In this document: one piece after another, positions 1 to 8,711 of the stretch
Position numbering within the stretch: position 1 is the stretch's first letter
How the letters are laid out: each line of letters starts with the position of its first letter
NCBI GenBank assembly: GCA_964519405.1
Contig: CAZFLA010000032.1
Coordinates: 1-27,472 of the forward strand
DNA length: 27,472 bases
DNA from: G963677485 sp964519405
GTDB lineage: Bacteria; Armatimonadota; HRBIN16
Direction of reading: 5' to 3'
Made by a program: the position numbers and the translations under genes
The notes under the pieces: model-generated
Told to the model about the DNA's origin: nothing
The model's input: the letters and a program-made list of their open reading frames with translations, nothing else
The model's database searches: none

Positions 1-47
1 TTTTAGATGACGAAACATCTGATCGTTCGGTGTCATTTTAGGTGACG
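1..47. repeat. Short direct repeat upstream of tRNA-Lys
   Basis: TTTTAGATGACG at 1-12 and TTTTAGGTGACG at 36-47 differ at one base and are spaced 35 bp start to start. They lie about 75 bp upstream of the tRNA. Their function is unknown. They could be regulatory half-sites, part of an element that extends left of the window, or chance. Confidence 0.4.
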
Positions 48-82
48 CATTGCGTCGACTAGCTTCCCAGCCAAAAGTATGG

Positions 83-88
83 TATTAT
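83..88 (+). promoter_or_regulatory. Possible -10 box of the tRNA-Lys gene
   Basis: TATTAT lies about 35 bp before the mature tRNA 5' end, a reasonable distance for a short 5' leader removed by RNase P. No convincing -35 hexamer sits 16-18 bp upstream, so this is a weak call. Confidence 0.3.
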
Positions 89-122
89 ATCCTTCGGTGA
101 GCGCTCAGCTGACCATTTAAGT

Positions 123-198
123 GGACCGTTAGCTCAGTTGGTAGAGCAATTGACTCTTAATCAATGGGTCGGGAGTTCGAGTCTCCCACGGTCCACCA
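123..198 (+). tRNA. tRNA-Lys (anticodon CTT)
   Basis: A complete cloverleaf can be folded. The acceptor stem 123-129 pairs with 188-194. The D stem GCTC 132-135 pairs with GAGC 144-147. The anticodon stem 149-153/161-165 encloses the loop CTCTTAA with CTT at 156-158, reading AAG lysine codons. The T stem 171-175/183-187 carries a TTCGAGT loop. The discriminator base is A195 and CCA is encoded at 196-198. A terminator follows directly, so it appears to be a single-gene unit. Confidence 0.97.
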
Positions 199-205
199 CT
201 TCTTT

Positions 206-238
206 AAACACGCTAAGCAGCGTGTTTTTTTGTTTTTT
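206..238 (+). terminator. Intrinsic terminator after tRNA-Lys
   Basis: AAACACGCT (206-214) and AGCGTGTTT (219-227) form a 9-bp stem with loop AAGC, running into a T tract (TTTTTTT, G, TTTTTT). It starts 7 nt after the tRNA CCA and is a textbook Rho-independent terminator for plus-strand transcription. Confidence 0.88.
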
Positions 239-390
239 ATATTCATCCCCAGCACCCATGTAATGCACGCCAAGTCTCATATGTACACCATCCGATGTTA
301 CCTCAATTAATGTCCCTTGACCGGTTACCCCATCCACAAGACTAGGTACAATATAGATGTATGAATATCAGATATTCAGGCAGGTCCAAT

Positions 391-693
391 ATGAATAGAA
401 TACCAATTCCTGAAACCAGCAAAGTCGGCAAACGAGGAACTGTCGTCATTCCCGCAAAACTACGGCGACGTTTTGGCATTACGGAAGGCTCGCTCATCAT
501 CGCAGAGGAATCCGGCAACGGCATCCTCATACGCCCCGCAGTCGCGGTTCCACTTGAAAGCTACTCGAATGAAAGAGTTGCTGAGTTCATATTGTCTAAC
601 GCAGTAGATGACGCGGAATACGCAAAGGCCACGGACGAAGTCAGGCGAATGGGACTTGACCCCAACCAAATCCCACACAACAAACCCGAATAA
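391..693 (+). CDS. AbrB/MazE-family antitoxin (SpoVT-AbrB domain)
   Basis: Small DNA-binding protein of about 100 aa. The core runs from the stretch beginning PETSKVGKRGTVVIP through LRRRFGITEGS to a Gly-Ile-Leu-Ile-Arg-Pro strand, which is the swapped-hairpin AbrB/SpoVT fold that binds operator DNA as a dimer. The charged C-terminal half (about residues 50-100) probably wraps the partner toxin, as in related antitoxins. Start: ATG 391 is preferred over the in-frame ATG 361 because an SD-like AGGCAGGT at 378-385 sits 5 nt before it. A TACAAT at 347-352 could be a -10 box, without a good -35. The PIN toxin follows 6 nt after the stop, so the pair is one operon, probably autorepressed by this protein (inferred from family behaviour). 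Confidence 0.85.
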   Translation: MNRIPIPETSKVGKRGTVVIPAKLRRRFGITEGSLIIAEESGNGILIRPAVAVPLESYSNERVAEFILSNAVDDAEYAKATDEVRRMGLDPNQIPHNKPE

Positions 694-699
694 TGTCAA

Positions 700-1101
700 A
701 TGGACAAGATGTTCCTCGATGCCAATGTGCTATTCTCCGCAGCCTATATGGAGGGTTCGCGGCTTCTGGAACTATTCTCTCTGCCCGATACAGCGCTTGT
801 TACTTCCGCATTTGCTTATGAAGAGGCACATCGCAACCTGACCTTACATAGACCAGAAGCATTGCCACGTCTTGATGATCTATCTGAGAAACTAGTGATC
901 ATTAACAGCCAATTTACCTCTTTACCTCCAGGGATAAACCTGGTTGATAAGGATGCGCCAATACTTACCGCGGCCATCTCAGCTAAATGCACTCATTTGA
1001 TTACTGGCGACAACCAGCATTTCGGGCCATTATATGGCAGTTCCATTGAAGGTGTTTGTATACTAACGCCCTCTCAGTATCTTAAAACGCGACAGACATA
1101 G
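700..1101 (+). CDS. PIN-domain ribonuclease toxin (VapC-like)
   Basis: 133 aa, the usual length for a single PIN domain. The acidic metal-binding residues are all visible: Asp7 in the opening strand (MFLDANVLFSAA), Glu41/Glu42 in the YEEAHRNL helix, Asp85 in VDKDAPIL, and Asp104 in LITGDNQHFG. PIN toxins of this kind cleave RNA, often tRNA or rRNA, and are silenced by the antitoxin encoded directly upstream. No Shine-Dalgarno is visible before ATG 700, and the antitoxin TAA ends 6 nt earlier, so translation probably depends on coupling. The target RNA cannot be told from the sequence. Membership in VapC proper as against another PIN subfamily is not settled. Confidence 0.85.
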   Translation: MDKMFLDANVLFSAAYMEGSRLLELFSLPDTALVTSAFAYEEAHRNLTLHRPEALPRLDDLSEKLVIINSQFTSLPPGINLVDKDAPILTAAISAKCTHLITGDNQHFGPLYGSSIEGVCILTPSQYLKTRQT

Positions 1102-1217
1102 GATGGCCATTACGGTGATGTGGAATACTCATCTTTTGTTGCTCCACAAGTATCTCGCCCCCCTATTCCCGTATACTGCACATAGATAGTATGTGATCAT
1201 CACGGGAGGGGCGCTTG

Positions 1218-4200
1218 ATGACGTTGTTGTGCATCCTGTTACTGTGCATTGCTTTATGCGTGCGGGGTTATTGCGCCAATAACCAAACAACAGACCTTCT
1301 GCTTAATCACGCATCTGCTTGCCGTCTTCGAGTAACACCCACAGATCGCGGCTGTAAGCTGGCTATTACCGGTTTCGACCCATCTATCGCCTTCCTTCCG
1401 GTGCGCCATAAAACAAGCCGTTTTGATGTCATATGCATCAAATACAGTTCCAACATCTCACTGGACTGCGAGTTATACTGGATCGCAGATGGTGCCTCTG
1501 GGTATTCCATGGACAACCAACTCTCATTCCACTTGAAATCAACGGGTGGACGCTGGGTCGAGTATTACTTGCCAATTGGTCACCTAAACAGCAACTGGAA
1601 CGGCATCATCAACACCGTCCGGTTCGACCCCTCAGCAGGCCGAACAGATGGTGCAATCACCATAGCTGAGATGCGTATTGAAACTAAATCCGACACCCGT
1701 CAGCCTCATCCCATGGTCTCTGAACACAACGAATACCTGTCACCGGTGATATCTGGCATCATGCCAAGCACAAGCACTCGTTACCTGCAAAACACATCCG
1801 TTCGCATAGAGACGACCAGCGAAGGTCTGCTTATATCAACCGCAGCAGATAGTGTATATCATGCTTTAGCAAAAATCGTCATTGTCTTTCATGCAACCAC
1901 CAATACCTCAGAGTTCAGCTCCGCGGCATTTACATACGAGTTCATGTATGCTCGCTTTCAGGATATGCGCGAAACCCAGTTGATGCATCTTTTCTACCGT
2001 TCCCCATACTGGCAGACTGAACGCCCGTTGAATGGGCAGATCACTGTAAAAATGACGGGCGATAAAAACCCGCTAATCATAGTCAACCAGCCGCACACCC
2101 TACTCATCACGCCCATATCGCCTATGAGCAGCTGCCAACTGGGATACAACGCTCAGATCATCGATATTCTCTCATCGACCGCTAATGAAATTTCAGATAG
2201 TTTAATACGGCTAAACCCTCAGTCAGATCGTCCAATCGATGTCTCTGTAGACACAGCGTTCAAGGTGCAGATAGATACTCGCCGCAACTGCTTGGTGGTC
2301 CCATCTGATGGCACTCAGCAAGCCGTGTCCATTGGCAGACCACTCGCTCAGGTTGATCGCCAGACTATCGACCGAAGTTGGTCAATTGTAAGCCCATCTG
2401 AAGTCAGACTAAAGACCGGCATCACAGCAGTTCATGCGCGGTTGAAGCCACTTGGCGAAGATGCTCAAAGCAGCGTCACTGACCAAGAGGTAGCCTTCAG
2501 CACCACGATATCCAGCGACTATATCGACATCAACCTACCAGTGATGGTGCCTACTATTAGGTATCGGCTAGACCGCTACGCGAAAGTCGACCGCGTGTAT
2601 GACGCGCTTTCGAGGGAGCCGGTCCCTTACCAGATCATTGGAGCCGACGTCGTGATGCACAATGTGGGCAATCGAATTATACGCATTAAGTGCAGCGCAC
2701 TGCTGGACTACCGCGTGATGTTTTGCGCAGGTCGCCCTATCGACGGTCAGCAACATTATGAGGAGTTCTCCAACTACCACTACATGCAGTGGATGTTCCT
2801 GTGGGATCAGTCACTTAACCCTGATGGCTCTCAGAAACTAGATCCCTGGCCAAACCTCAACAGCCTGATCANNNNNNNNNNCTGCACTGGGGTAATCATG
2901 CGCCACTAGGCTCATATAGTGTCTTCCACAAGCTCTACCCGCAGTTACTACAGATCGACAGCAATGGGCAGCCTCACAAAGGTCTAGGCGGCGCGTGGCC
3001 TACCCCGCCCTTTATGTGCCTCGTTCACCCTGTTCTGCACGAACAGATATCACAGCGGCTGGCACTTATGTTCCGCTGGTTTAAACAGCAGTCTTTCTAC
3101 AATCGGGTATTTGGCTTCAGCTCCTCCAGCGAGCCGTGGATTGCGCAAGATGATGCGGGTGTCACATTCTGCTACAATGAGCAGCATATCAGGTGGTTTC
3201 GTGATTATGAACGCAGCAAATGGCACGGAGACCTCAAGTCATTCAATAAGCTGTTTTCGACCTCATATCGACGCTGGGAGGACGTGGAACCCCCACGAGA
3301 TGCAAGCAATACCGCATACTACAATGAATGGTTGATTTCGAAGGTAGAAGCCGTTCTGTATAACGAGCGGTTTTTCAGGTCGGAGATATACAAGCATGAC
3401 CGTTCACTGCCAAACTACGCGCATACAGCCATCATGTGCATCTACAACGTGGCTAAGACCTCACTCACACCCGACCTCATGGATGTTGGCAGCAACATCA
3501 ACAAAGATGCGTTTTTACCTGGTGGTGACCTCTACACAAACAACCCACTGACGCAGGCCTTCATGGCGGACAGCATTCGCGGTGTTCGCACCGATCAAGC
3601 GGCTTTCCCCGAATGCTACGCGAACTGCTACATGGAGGCATACCGATACCTTGTTGGTTCCAGCGGGTTGTTCAAGAAGAGTTTTAGCAACATGATCGCG
3701 GGACAAGCCTGGAACAGCGGGCTAACGAACGGTGATGGTTGGCAGGTATTCTCAGAAATTCATCGGCTGCTATGTCTAGATTACGGTGATGTTCCCCTGC
3801 CGCGTGTCGCCATCCTGTTTGATGTCATCAGCGCCAACAGTGATGCAATGGGGGTATCGCATAGTTTCTTGTTCAGCCGAAACGTCGACCGTTGCGTGAT
3901 CACCACCCGAATGGTTGAGGATGGTATATTTGGCAGGAATCACATACACGCGTTGATTATCAGCCATGTCAGCAGAATCACAGCGAGGGCACTGGAAGCC
4001 ATCTTGAGGGCGATGCAGCAAGGAATGCATGTGGTCATCACTGGTCCCTTTGCAGAAGCTGATTATTACGACCATCACCTAGACGAGTTCCAGCAGCTGC
4101 GACGCCAAATCCTTCAAAAAGCGGATGCTGTGAGCAGTCTTGATGAGGTTGAGCATCTTTTCAAGGACAAGCCTATTACTACATCGCCAGATGTCATCGT

Positions 4201-4396
4201 GTATCGCAAAACCAAAGGTATCTTGTTCTACAACGGTGGCCTCAGCCAAACCATACACATCACCATGCCCGATGACTACAAACACCACGCCGTTATATCC
4301 GATACGGGGCAGGTGGTAAATACCACCCGTAATCGGAAACTTGATATCTCTATGGAGGGCGACCGTGCATTTGCCATCATCAAATGCACCGGGTAA
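1218..4396 (+). CDS. Secreted GH42-like glycosidase (split by assembly gap)
   Basis: One gene interrupted by ten N. The left part (551 codons to the gap) starts at ATG 1218 behind a strong SD, GGGAGGGG at 1204-1211; the TTG three bases earlier is less likely. It has a hydrophobic signal peptide (about residues 1-20, cleavage near YCA/NN) and beta-rich segments, one ending in W-G-I-I-N-T-V-R-F-D-P that resembles carbohydrate-binding modules. The right part is open from 2882 and contains SSSSEPW, then CYNEQHIRWFRDY, a Phe-Asn-Lys-Leu-Phe-Ser-Thr-Ser-Tyr-Arg-Arg-Trp stretch and VEPP. This resembles the GH42 beta-galactosidase region after the acid/base Glu. Near RVAILFD a trimerisation-like domain begins. 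The substrate is unknown and the family call is from motif resemblance only. A perfect inverted repeat GTGAT-C-ATCAC (1193-1203) abuts the SD. Confidence 0.6.
2872..2881. other. Assembly gap (10 N) inside the glycosidase gene
   Basis: Ten N. The frames on the two sides agree only if the true gap length is 2 modulo 3, so ten is a placeholder. Both flanks are open to the edge, which argues for one continuous gene and against a frameshifted pseudogene. Confidence 0.95.
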
Positions 4397-4404
4397 ACAC
4401 CGAT

Positions 4405-4998
4405 CTACCTAGGTTTTAGGCCCAGAACGATGGTGTTAAGCACGTGTTCCACAAGCTCATCATGCGGATAGTGGCGTTCCTCTAGGTAGTCAATGGTGAT
4501 AAACGCATTCATCATACCAAACAAACTGACAGCGCCTTTGAACGGGTCGTGTATCCGAAATTCGCCAGCCTCTATACCGCGCTGAAGCAGCTCACGCACC
4601 ATAGTCAGAGTGGCCACGAATTGCTGAGCAAAGTGTTTTGACTGCGGGTCATGTCTCTGTGCGCCTACGATCTCGCGGTAGACAATGCGCACCAATCCAG
4701 GACGGCTTTCGGAGAACAACAGATATCCATGCAGGAACGAGCGTATTCCTTCAGTCGCACTGTTAGGCTGTGATATTGCATCCAGCGTCATCTCACGCAG
4801 CATGGCGATACCTTCAGACAGAATGGTGATATACAGATCTTCTTTGTGCCTAAAGTAGTAATACAGCAGCGCCCTATTCACTTCAGCACGTAATGCTATC
4901 TCGCCAATAGACGTTGCATCATACCCTCGTTCCGCAAACAATACCTCCGCTGACCGCATAATGCGATCACGAGCCGATGCTTTCATCGATGCAGACAT
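4405..4998 (-). CDS. TetR/AcrR-family transcriptional regulator
   Basis: About 197 aa, a typical TetR length. The N-terminal DNA-binding domain is clear: ARDRIMRSAEVLFAERGYDA, then a helix-turn-helix TSIGEIALRAEVNRALLYYYF and HKEDLY. The C-terminal helical half is the variable ligand-binding and dimer domain. Start: the upstream TTG (5013) lies before the ribosome binding site; GGGAGGG at 5003-5009 sits 4 nt before ATG 4998, so that ATG is chosen. It is the last gene of the efflux operon, 47 bp after the second permease, and probably represses that operon by binding the inverted repeat at 10131-10156 (inference). It converges on the glycosidase gene with only 8 bp between the stops and no visible terminator. 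Confidence 0.95.
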   Translation of the reverse strand: MSASMKASARDRIMRSAEVLFAERGYDATSIGEIALRAEVNRALLYYYFRHKEDLYITILSEGIAMLREMTLDAISQPNSATEGIRSFLHGYLLFSESRPGLVRIVYREIVGAQRHDPQSKHFAQQFVATLTMVRELLQRGIEAGEFRIHDPFKGAVSLFGMMNAFITIDYLEERHYPHDELVEHVLNTIVLGLKPR

Positions 4999-5045
4999 TT
5001 CACCCTCCCGCAATTATCAAACAACTCTGTATGACCACTATCATA

Positions 5046-6194
5046 TTACGCCTCACGATACCGACACAACTTACGGCATCCCCACCAGGCCCATATCACC
5101 GAAACAATAAACCAAACCGTCAGCACAGCCATCGTTCGCAGCATCACCGTGGAATCATATCCGACGAGAGCCAGTTTCCTCACAATATCTGCGTAATGTG
5201 TGATGGGTATAAGCTGCATGAAGTTGACGATCCAGTCCGGCATCGCCATTGAAGGCCATGTAAACCCGGTGAGTGTAAACAAAGCAGAACTCATAATCAA
5301 CAGCATTTGAGCCGACAGCAATGGGCTCTTCGTGGTGGCGCCAAAACCTATGCCACATAGGATATGAGTGACAAGATAGAAGCCCATAAGCCCTAGCACT
5401 GCAAATAACGGCCCTCTCATCGGCATATCAAACGCATACAAGGGCAGCAGCATAGCAATCACCGATAACGGCAGCAACACAATCAGTTGGCCAAACAGCT
5501 TACCGATCATCAACTTCCAAGGTTTGCTGCCATGAAGCTCTTTTCGGCGTCGGCGCTCGGTAAACTCAAGCCCCATCACCATGCTCGCCCCAAGCATGCA
5601 AACCTGCTGCATGGCGATACAAGCCAAGCCATACAGCATGAACGACGAGTAATCGTAGCTGCTCAACCACATCGCTCTGGTCTCAATGCTGATCGGCATC
5701 GCTTTCGAAGCTGCGCTTGATGCATTGTTGCCCATGGCCATTATCTTCGCTGCACGGAATTGTACCCTGTAAGCCGTCAACACGTTCAAAGTAGCCTTGT
5801 ACGCCACATTACCGATGATGACATTGCTTCCATCAAGATAGAACAACACCGATGGCGCACGACCCAGCTTCACATCACGAAGAAGGTGTTCCGGAATGAC
5901 CACACACGCTCTGCATTTATCTTGATAGTTGAGCTGCTTAAACTGTTCTTCCGAGTTCACATAACCAACAAACCGGAGGCCGTCAGTCACATCCAGATCA
6001 TGCACCATTGATCGCGATACCGAGCTGTTGTCATTGTCGATCACAACAAATGGCACATCCTGCACTCGTCCGTTCATATAGACAAGCCCGAAGATCGTTA
6101 CGTAGAAAAGCTGCCCCAATACCACCACAGTGCGTAATGTAGGGTGTTTGATGATACTTAAAGCTTCGCGAATAGCTAGTTTTATCACGCTCAT
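5046..6194 (-). CDS. ABC-2 type transporter permease (second of pair)
   Basis: 382 aa inner-membrane protein with the ABC-2 layout. There is one N-terminal membrane helix (about residues 22-40), a periplasmic domain of roughly 130 residues starting at VPFVVIDNDNSSVSR, then about five further helices in the C-terminal half ending in a basic tail. The VxDNDNSSxSR motif and the later GFTWPSMAMP and LIPITHYAD segments match its neighbour almost position for position, so the two permeases are paralogues and probably act as a heterodimer. Its ATG overlaps the stop of the upstream permease by 4 bp (ATGA), giving translational coupling. The arrangement resembles the YbhS/YbhR drug-efflux permeases, but no ATPase is encoded nearby. 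The substrate is unknown. Confidence 0.88.
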   Translation of the reverse strand: MSVIKLAIREALSIIKHPTLRTVVVLGQLFYVTIFGLVYMNGRVQDVPFVVIDNDNSSVSRSMVHDLDVTDGLRFVGYVNSEEQFKQLNYQDKCRACVVIPEHLLRDVKLGRAPSVLFYLDGSNVIIGNVAYKATLNVLTAYRVQFRAAKIMAMGNNASSAASKAMPISIETRAMWLSSYDYSSFMLYGLACIAMQQVCMLGASMVMGLEFTERRRRKELHGSKPWKLMIGKLFGQLIVLLPLSVIAMLLPLYAFDMPMRGPLFAVLGLMGFYLVTHILCGIGFGATTKSPLLSAQMLLIMSSALFTLTGFTWPSMAMPDWIVNFMQLIPITHYADIVRKLALVGYDSTVMLRTMAVLTVWFIVSVIWAWWGCRKLCRYREA

Positions 6195-7351
6195 GCTGGC
6201 TCACCTTCAAGTGCTGCGGCTTGCCTCGGTTTACGAAGCGTTGCTAACAATCCACATAACAAACCAAGTAATCCCCATACTAATAATGGCCATATATGCT
6301 CCCAGTTGCCGCGAACCCCTAATCCCATCAAGTGGTTGCGCCTAACAGCTTCAGCCCAATGTGTAATGGGCAGAAGAACCGCTATTTTTTGAATAAGTGG
6401 AGGAAGAGACATAACAGGCCATGTGAACCCACTCAACAAAAATGCTGGCATCAGTAAGGCGGCGAAACTACCTAAGGCTTTAACGGGGTTATCCAACAAC
6501 ATGCTATAGCCCACACCTACCATGCACATCACCGCGCTGAATAATACGGTCATGCCGAATACAAAGGACAGCGAACCGAGCAGTGTCGCATGGGCAATGC
6601 GCAGCGACAGCCACATAGTTATCACTGCAATGGGAGCGTTAATGATGAAATATGCAGCAACCTTGCTCATCAGCAGCGCAAACGGGTTCACTTTACCCCT
6701 TGGTATCACCAGCGAGGTTTCAAGTGCCATAAGCACAGGAACCAACTGAAATGCAATACCCACAATGCCCAACAACACGAAATTCGCGTAGTTCTGGTTG
6801 AATGCCGGATTATGCAATACACGTAAAGTTGTGTCCATGGGTAAAGCGGAGCGCATCGCTTTATCGCGCGATACTCCGTTTTTCATCATAGTAGACGAAA
6901 CATCCACGCCTACCGAATATGTAGTGCCCACCGTGTTGATTGCCTGCAATGCCACATTACCGATGGCCATATTAGAGTTATCTATATATGCCAAGATCTT
7001 GCAGCTTTTACCTCGTTTAACATCGCGGTAGAAGTGCTGCGGAAATACCAGCATCAGCTTGGCCCTATCTTCAACCGCCAAGCGTTTGAACTCCGATGGG
7101 CAGTTAGCGTAACCAGCGAACTTAAAAAACTCGCTTTGCTGAACACTTAGCACGATATCTCTGCTTAGCGAGGAGTTGTCGTTATCCACTACCACAAATG
7201 GAATCTGAACCACTTTTCCTTGGGAGTAGGCACTGCCCACCAAGATGCCATATAGCAGTGGAGCTATAATGGCGATGATCAGCATAGTCCGCCGTGATAA
7301 TATATGGCGCCATTCTAGGCCAAAGACATGCCGAAATCCCAGTTTTTGCAT
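6191..7351 (-). CDS. ABC-2 type transporter permease (first of pair)
   Basis: 386 aa paralogue of the following permease. An N-terminal helix (RTMLIIAIIAPLLYGIL) is followed by a periplasmic domain beginning IPFVVVDNDNSSLSR and by about five C-terminal helices, including a stretch ending SGFTWPVMSLPP, then VLLPITHWAEAVRRN. Together the two permeases would form the membrane pore of an efflux pump linked to the HlyD-type adaptor and the outer-membrane channel upstream. Start: a GTG at 7354 shares its G with the TAG stop of the adaptor gene and an ATG follows at 7351. The GGTAAG before them spaces better to the ATG, so ATG is preferred with modest confidence. The energy-supplying ATPase is missing from the locus. 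Confidence 0.87.
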   Translation of the reverse strand: MQKLGFRHVFGLEWRHILSRRTMLIIAIIAPLLYGILVGSAYSQGKVVQIPFVVVDNDNSSLSRDIVLSVQQSEFFKFAGYANCPSEFKRLAVEDRAKLMLVFPQHFYRDVKRGKSCKILAYIDNSNMAIGNVALQAINTVGTTYSVGVDVSSTMMKNGVSRDKAMRSALPMDTTLRVLHNPAFNQNYANFVLLGIVGIAFQLVPVLMALETSLVIPRGKVNPFALLMSKVAAYFIINAPIAVITMWLSLRIAHATLLGSLSFVFGMTVLFSAVMCMVGVGYSMLLDNPVKALGSFAALLMPAFLLSGFTWPVMSLPPLIQKIAVLLPITHWAEAVRRNHLMGLGVRGNWEHIWPLLVWGLLGLLCGLLATLRKPRQAAALEGEPA

Positions 7352-7353
7352 CA

Positions 7354-8709
7354 CTACTTACCGTTTTGTGCTAACGGCAATGCAACGCGGGCGGTCATCC
7401 CGGCCCGCATTCGTGGATCAGGGTTCAGCAGCTTAACCACTATCTGCAGCGACTTTGAATCAGTGCTATTGGTCTCATTTGTCGCTTTCTTCACTGCAAA
7501 TGACGCAGCTGCCCCGACACGCATAACCCGTGCATCAAACGGCTTATCGCCCATCGCTGGAAGTGTAACCTTTACCACATCACTCAATTTGAGTTGTGCA
7601 AACAACGACTCATCTGCATATATCTTCACCCGGTATGTGTGGTTATTAGCAAGCGTGACTATTGGATAACCAGCATTTACCATTTCGCCAGGATCAGACA
7701 TACGAGTAGATACAAAACCATCTATTGGAGCGTATAGTCTAGTCTCGCTCTGATATGCGTGGGCCTCCTGAACTTGTCCCTTAGCCGCTTGAGCCTTGCT
7801 GGTTGCTGCTTTTTGATCCATCTGTCGGATGTTAACTTGCAGCATAGCATCCCGAGCCTGTTTCAGCTGCGCTTCTGCAGCGATCACTCCAGCCCGAGCT
7901 TTATCGATGTCTTCTTTTCGCGCACCCTTCCGCGCCAACTCAAGCTGAGCTGATGTCGCTTTCAGGTTTGCTCGGGCTTGGTCGATGTCCTCTTGGCGAG
8001 CCCCTTCACGAGCCAGGTCAAGTTTCGCCTCAGCAGCACTCAAAGCAGCTTTGGCGGCTAGATACTGCATTCTGACTTCATCTTCTTTTTGTTTCGGCAG
8101 AACACCGTCATTGCTTAGGCTGCTAACGCGCTTCCAGGTGGCATCAGCTGCATCATATTGTGCTTTTGCGGCAGCAACTCCCGCCTCTGCTTGTGCGAGT
8201 TCCTGGGGTCGCACTGCATTAAGTGCCATCTTAAGCTTTGCTTTCGCCGCGTCGTTCGCCGCTTCAGCTTGCTTGAGTTGTTCAGGACGCGTCGCATTAA
8301 GTGCCATAGCCAAAGTCGCTTTGGCTGCTTTGAGGTTTGCTTCCGCTAAGCGAACCTGGTCTCTGCCAGAAGCATCTTGCAGTCCCACTGCGATCCCCGC
8401 TTGTTGAACCAAGGCATCAGCAGCATCTGCCACACCAGCAGCTTGAGCAACTTTTGCGTCTACCTCTTTAGATTCAAGTAAAGCTATGAGCTCACCAGCT
8501 TTAACCGTATCGCCTTCGTCTACCATCATCTTAGATATCCGACCCGGGATTTTCGAACTCACATCAACTTCATCAGTTTCTAGTGTGCTCTCAATGATAG
8601 CGGCTCCGTCCTTAACCGGTACGCTAAGATTTGGCTGCTGTTTTCCGCATCCGACTAGCAATAAGGCAGATAATCCCATCATGGCCAAAGCTGGTATAGA
8701 TATCTTCAT
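7354..8709 (-). CDS. HlyD-family periplasmic adaptor lipoprotein
   Basis: 451 aa membrane fusion protein joining inner-membrane permeases to an outer-membrane channel. It begins with a lipoprotein signal peptide ending in lipobox LVGC (Cys21), so it should be lipid-anchored in the inner membrane. The first lipoyl half-motif is around VDVSSKIPGRISKMMVDEGD (about residues 48-70). A long Ala/Gln/Glu-rich coiled-coil hairpin (about 85-310) follows, built from repeats of about 26 residues, RPEQLKQAEA... going out and ...GARKEDIDKARA coming back. Then come the second lipoyl half (YAPIDGFVSTRMSDPGEMV) and a beta-barrel domain. GAGGA within the end of the preceding gene supplies the SD for ATG 8709. 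The long hairpin fits docking to the TolC-like protein encoded just upstream. Confidence 0.93.
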   Translation of the reverse strand: MKISIPALAMMGLSALLLVGCGKQQPNLSVPVKDGAAIIESTLETDEVDVSSKIPGRISKMMVDEGDTVKAGELIALLESKEVDAKVAQAAGVADAADALVQQAGIAVGLQDASGRDQVRLAEANLKAAKATLAMALNATRPEQLKQAEAANDAAKAKLKMALNAVRPQELAQAEAGVAAAKAQYDAADATWKRVSSLSNDGVLPKQKEDEVRMQYLAAKAALSAAEAKLDLAREGARQEDIDQARANLKATSAQLELARKGARKEDIDKARAGVIAAEAQLKQARDAMLQVNIRQMDQKAATSKAQAAKGQVQEAHAYQSETRLYAPIDGFVSTRMSDPGEMVNAGYPIVTLANNHTYRVKIYADESLFAQLKLSDVVKVTLPAMGDKPFDARVMRVGAAASFAVKKATNETNSTDSKSLQIVVKLLNPDPRMRAGMTARVALPLAQNGK

Positions 8710-8711
8710 TC

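Noticed and set aside
123..198. tRNA-Lys as an integrative-element attachment site
   Set aside because: No second copy of the tRNA 3' end and no integrase gene are visible in the window, so an island boundary cannot be supported.
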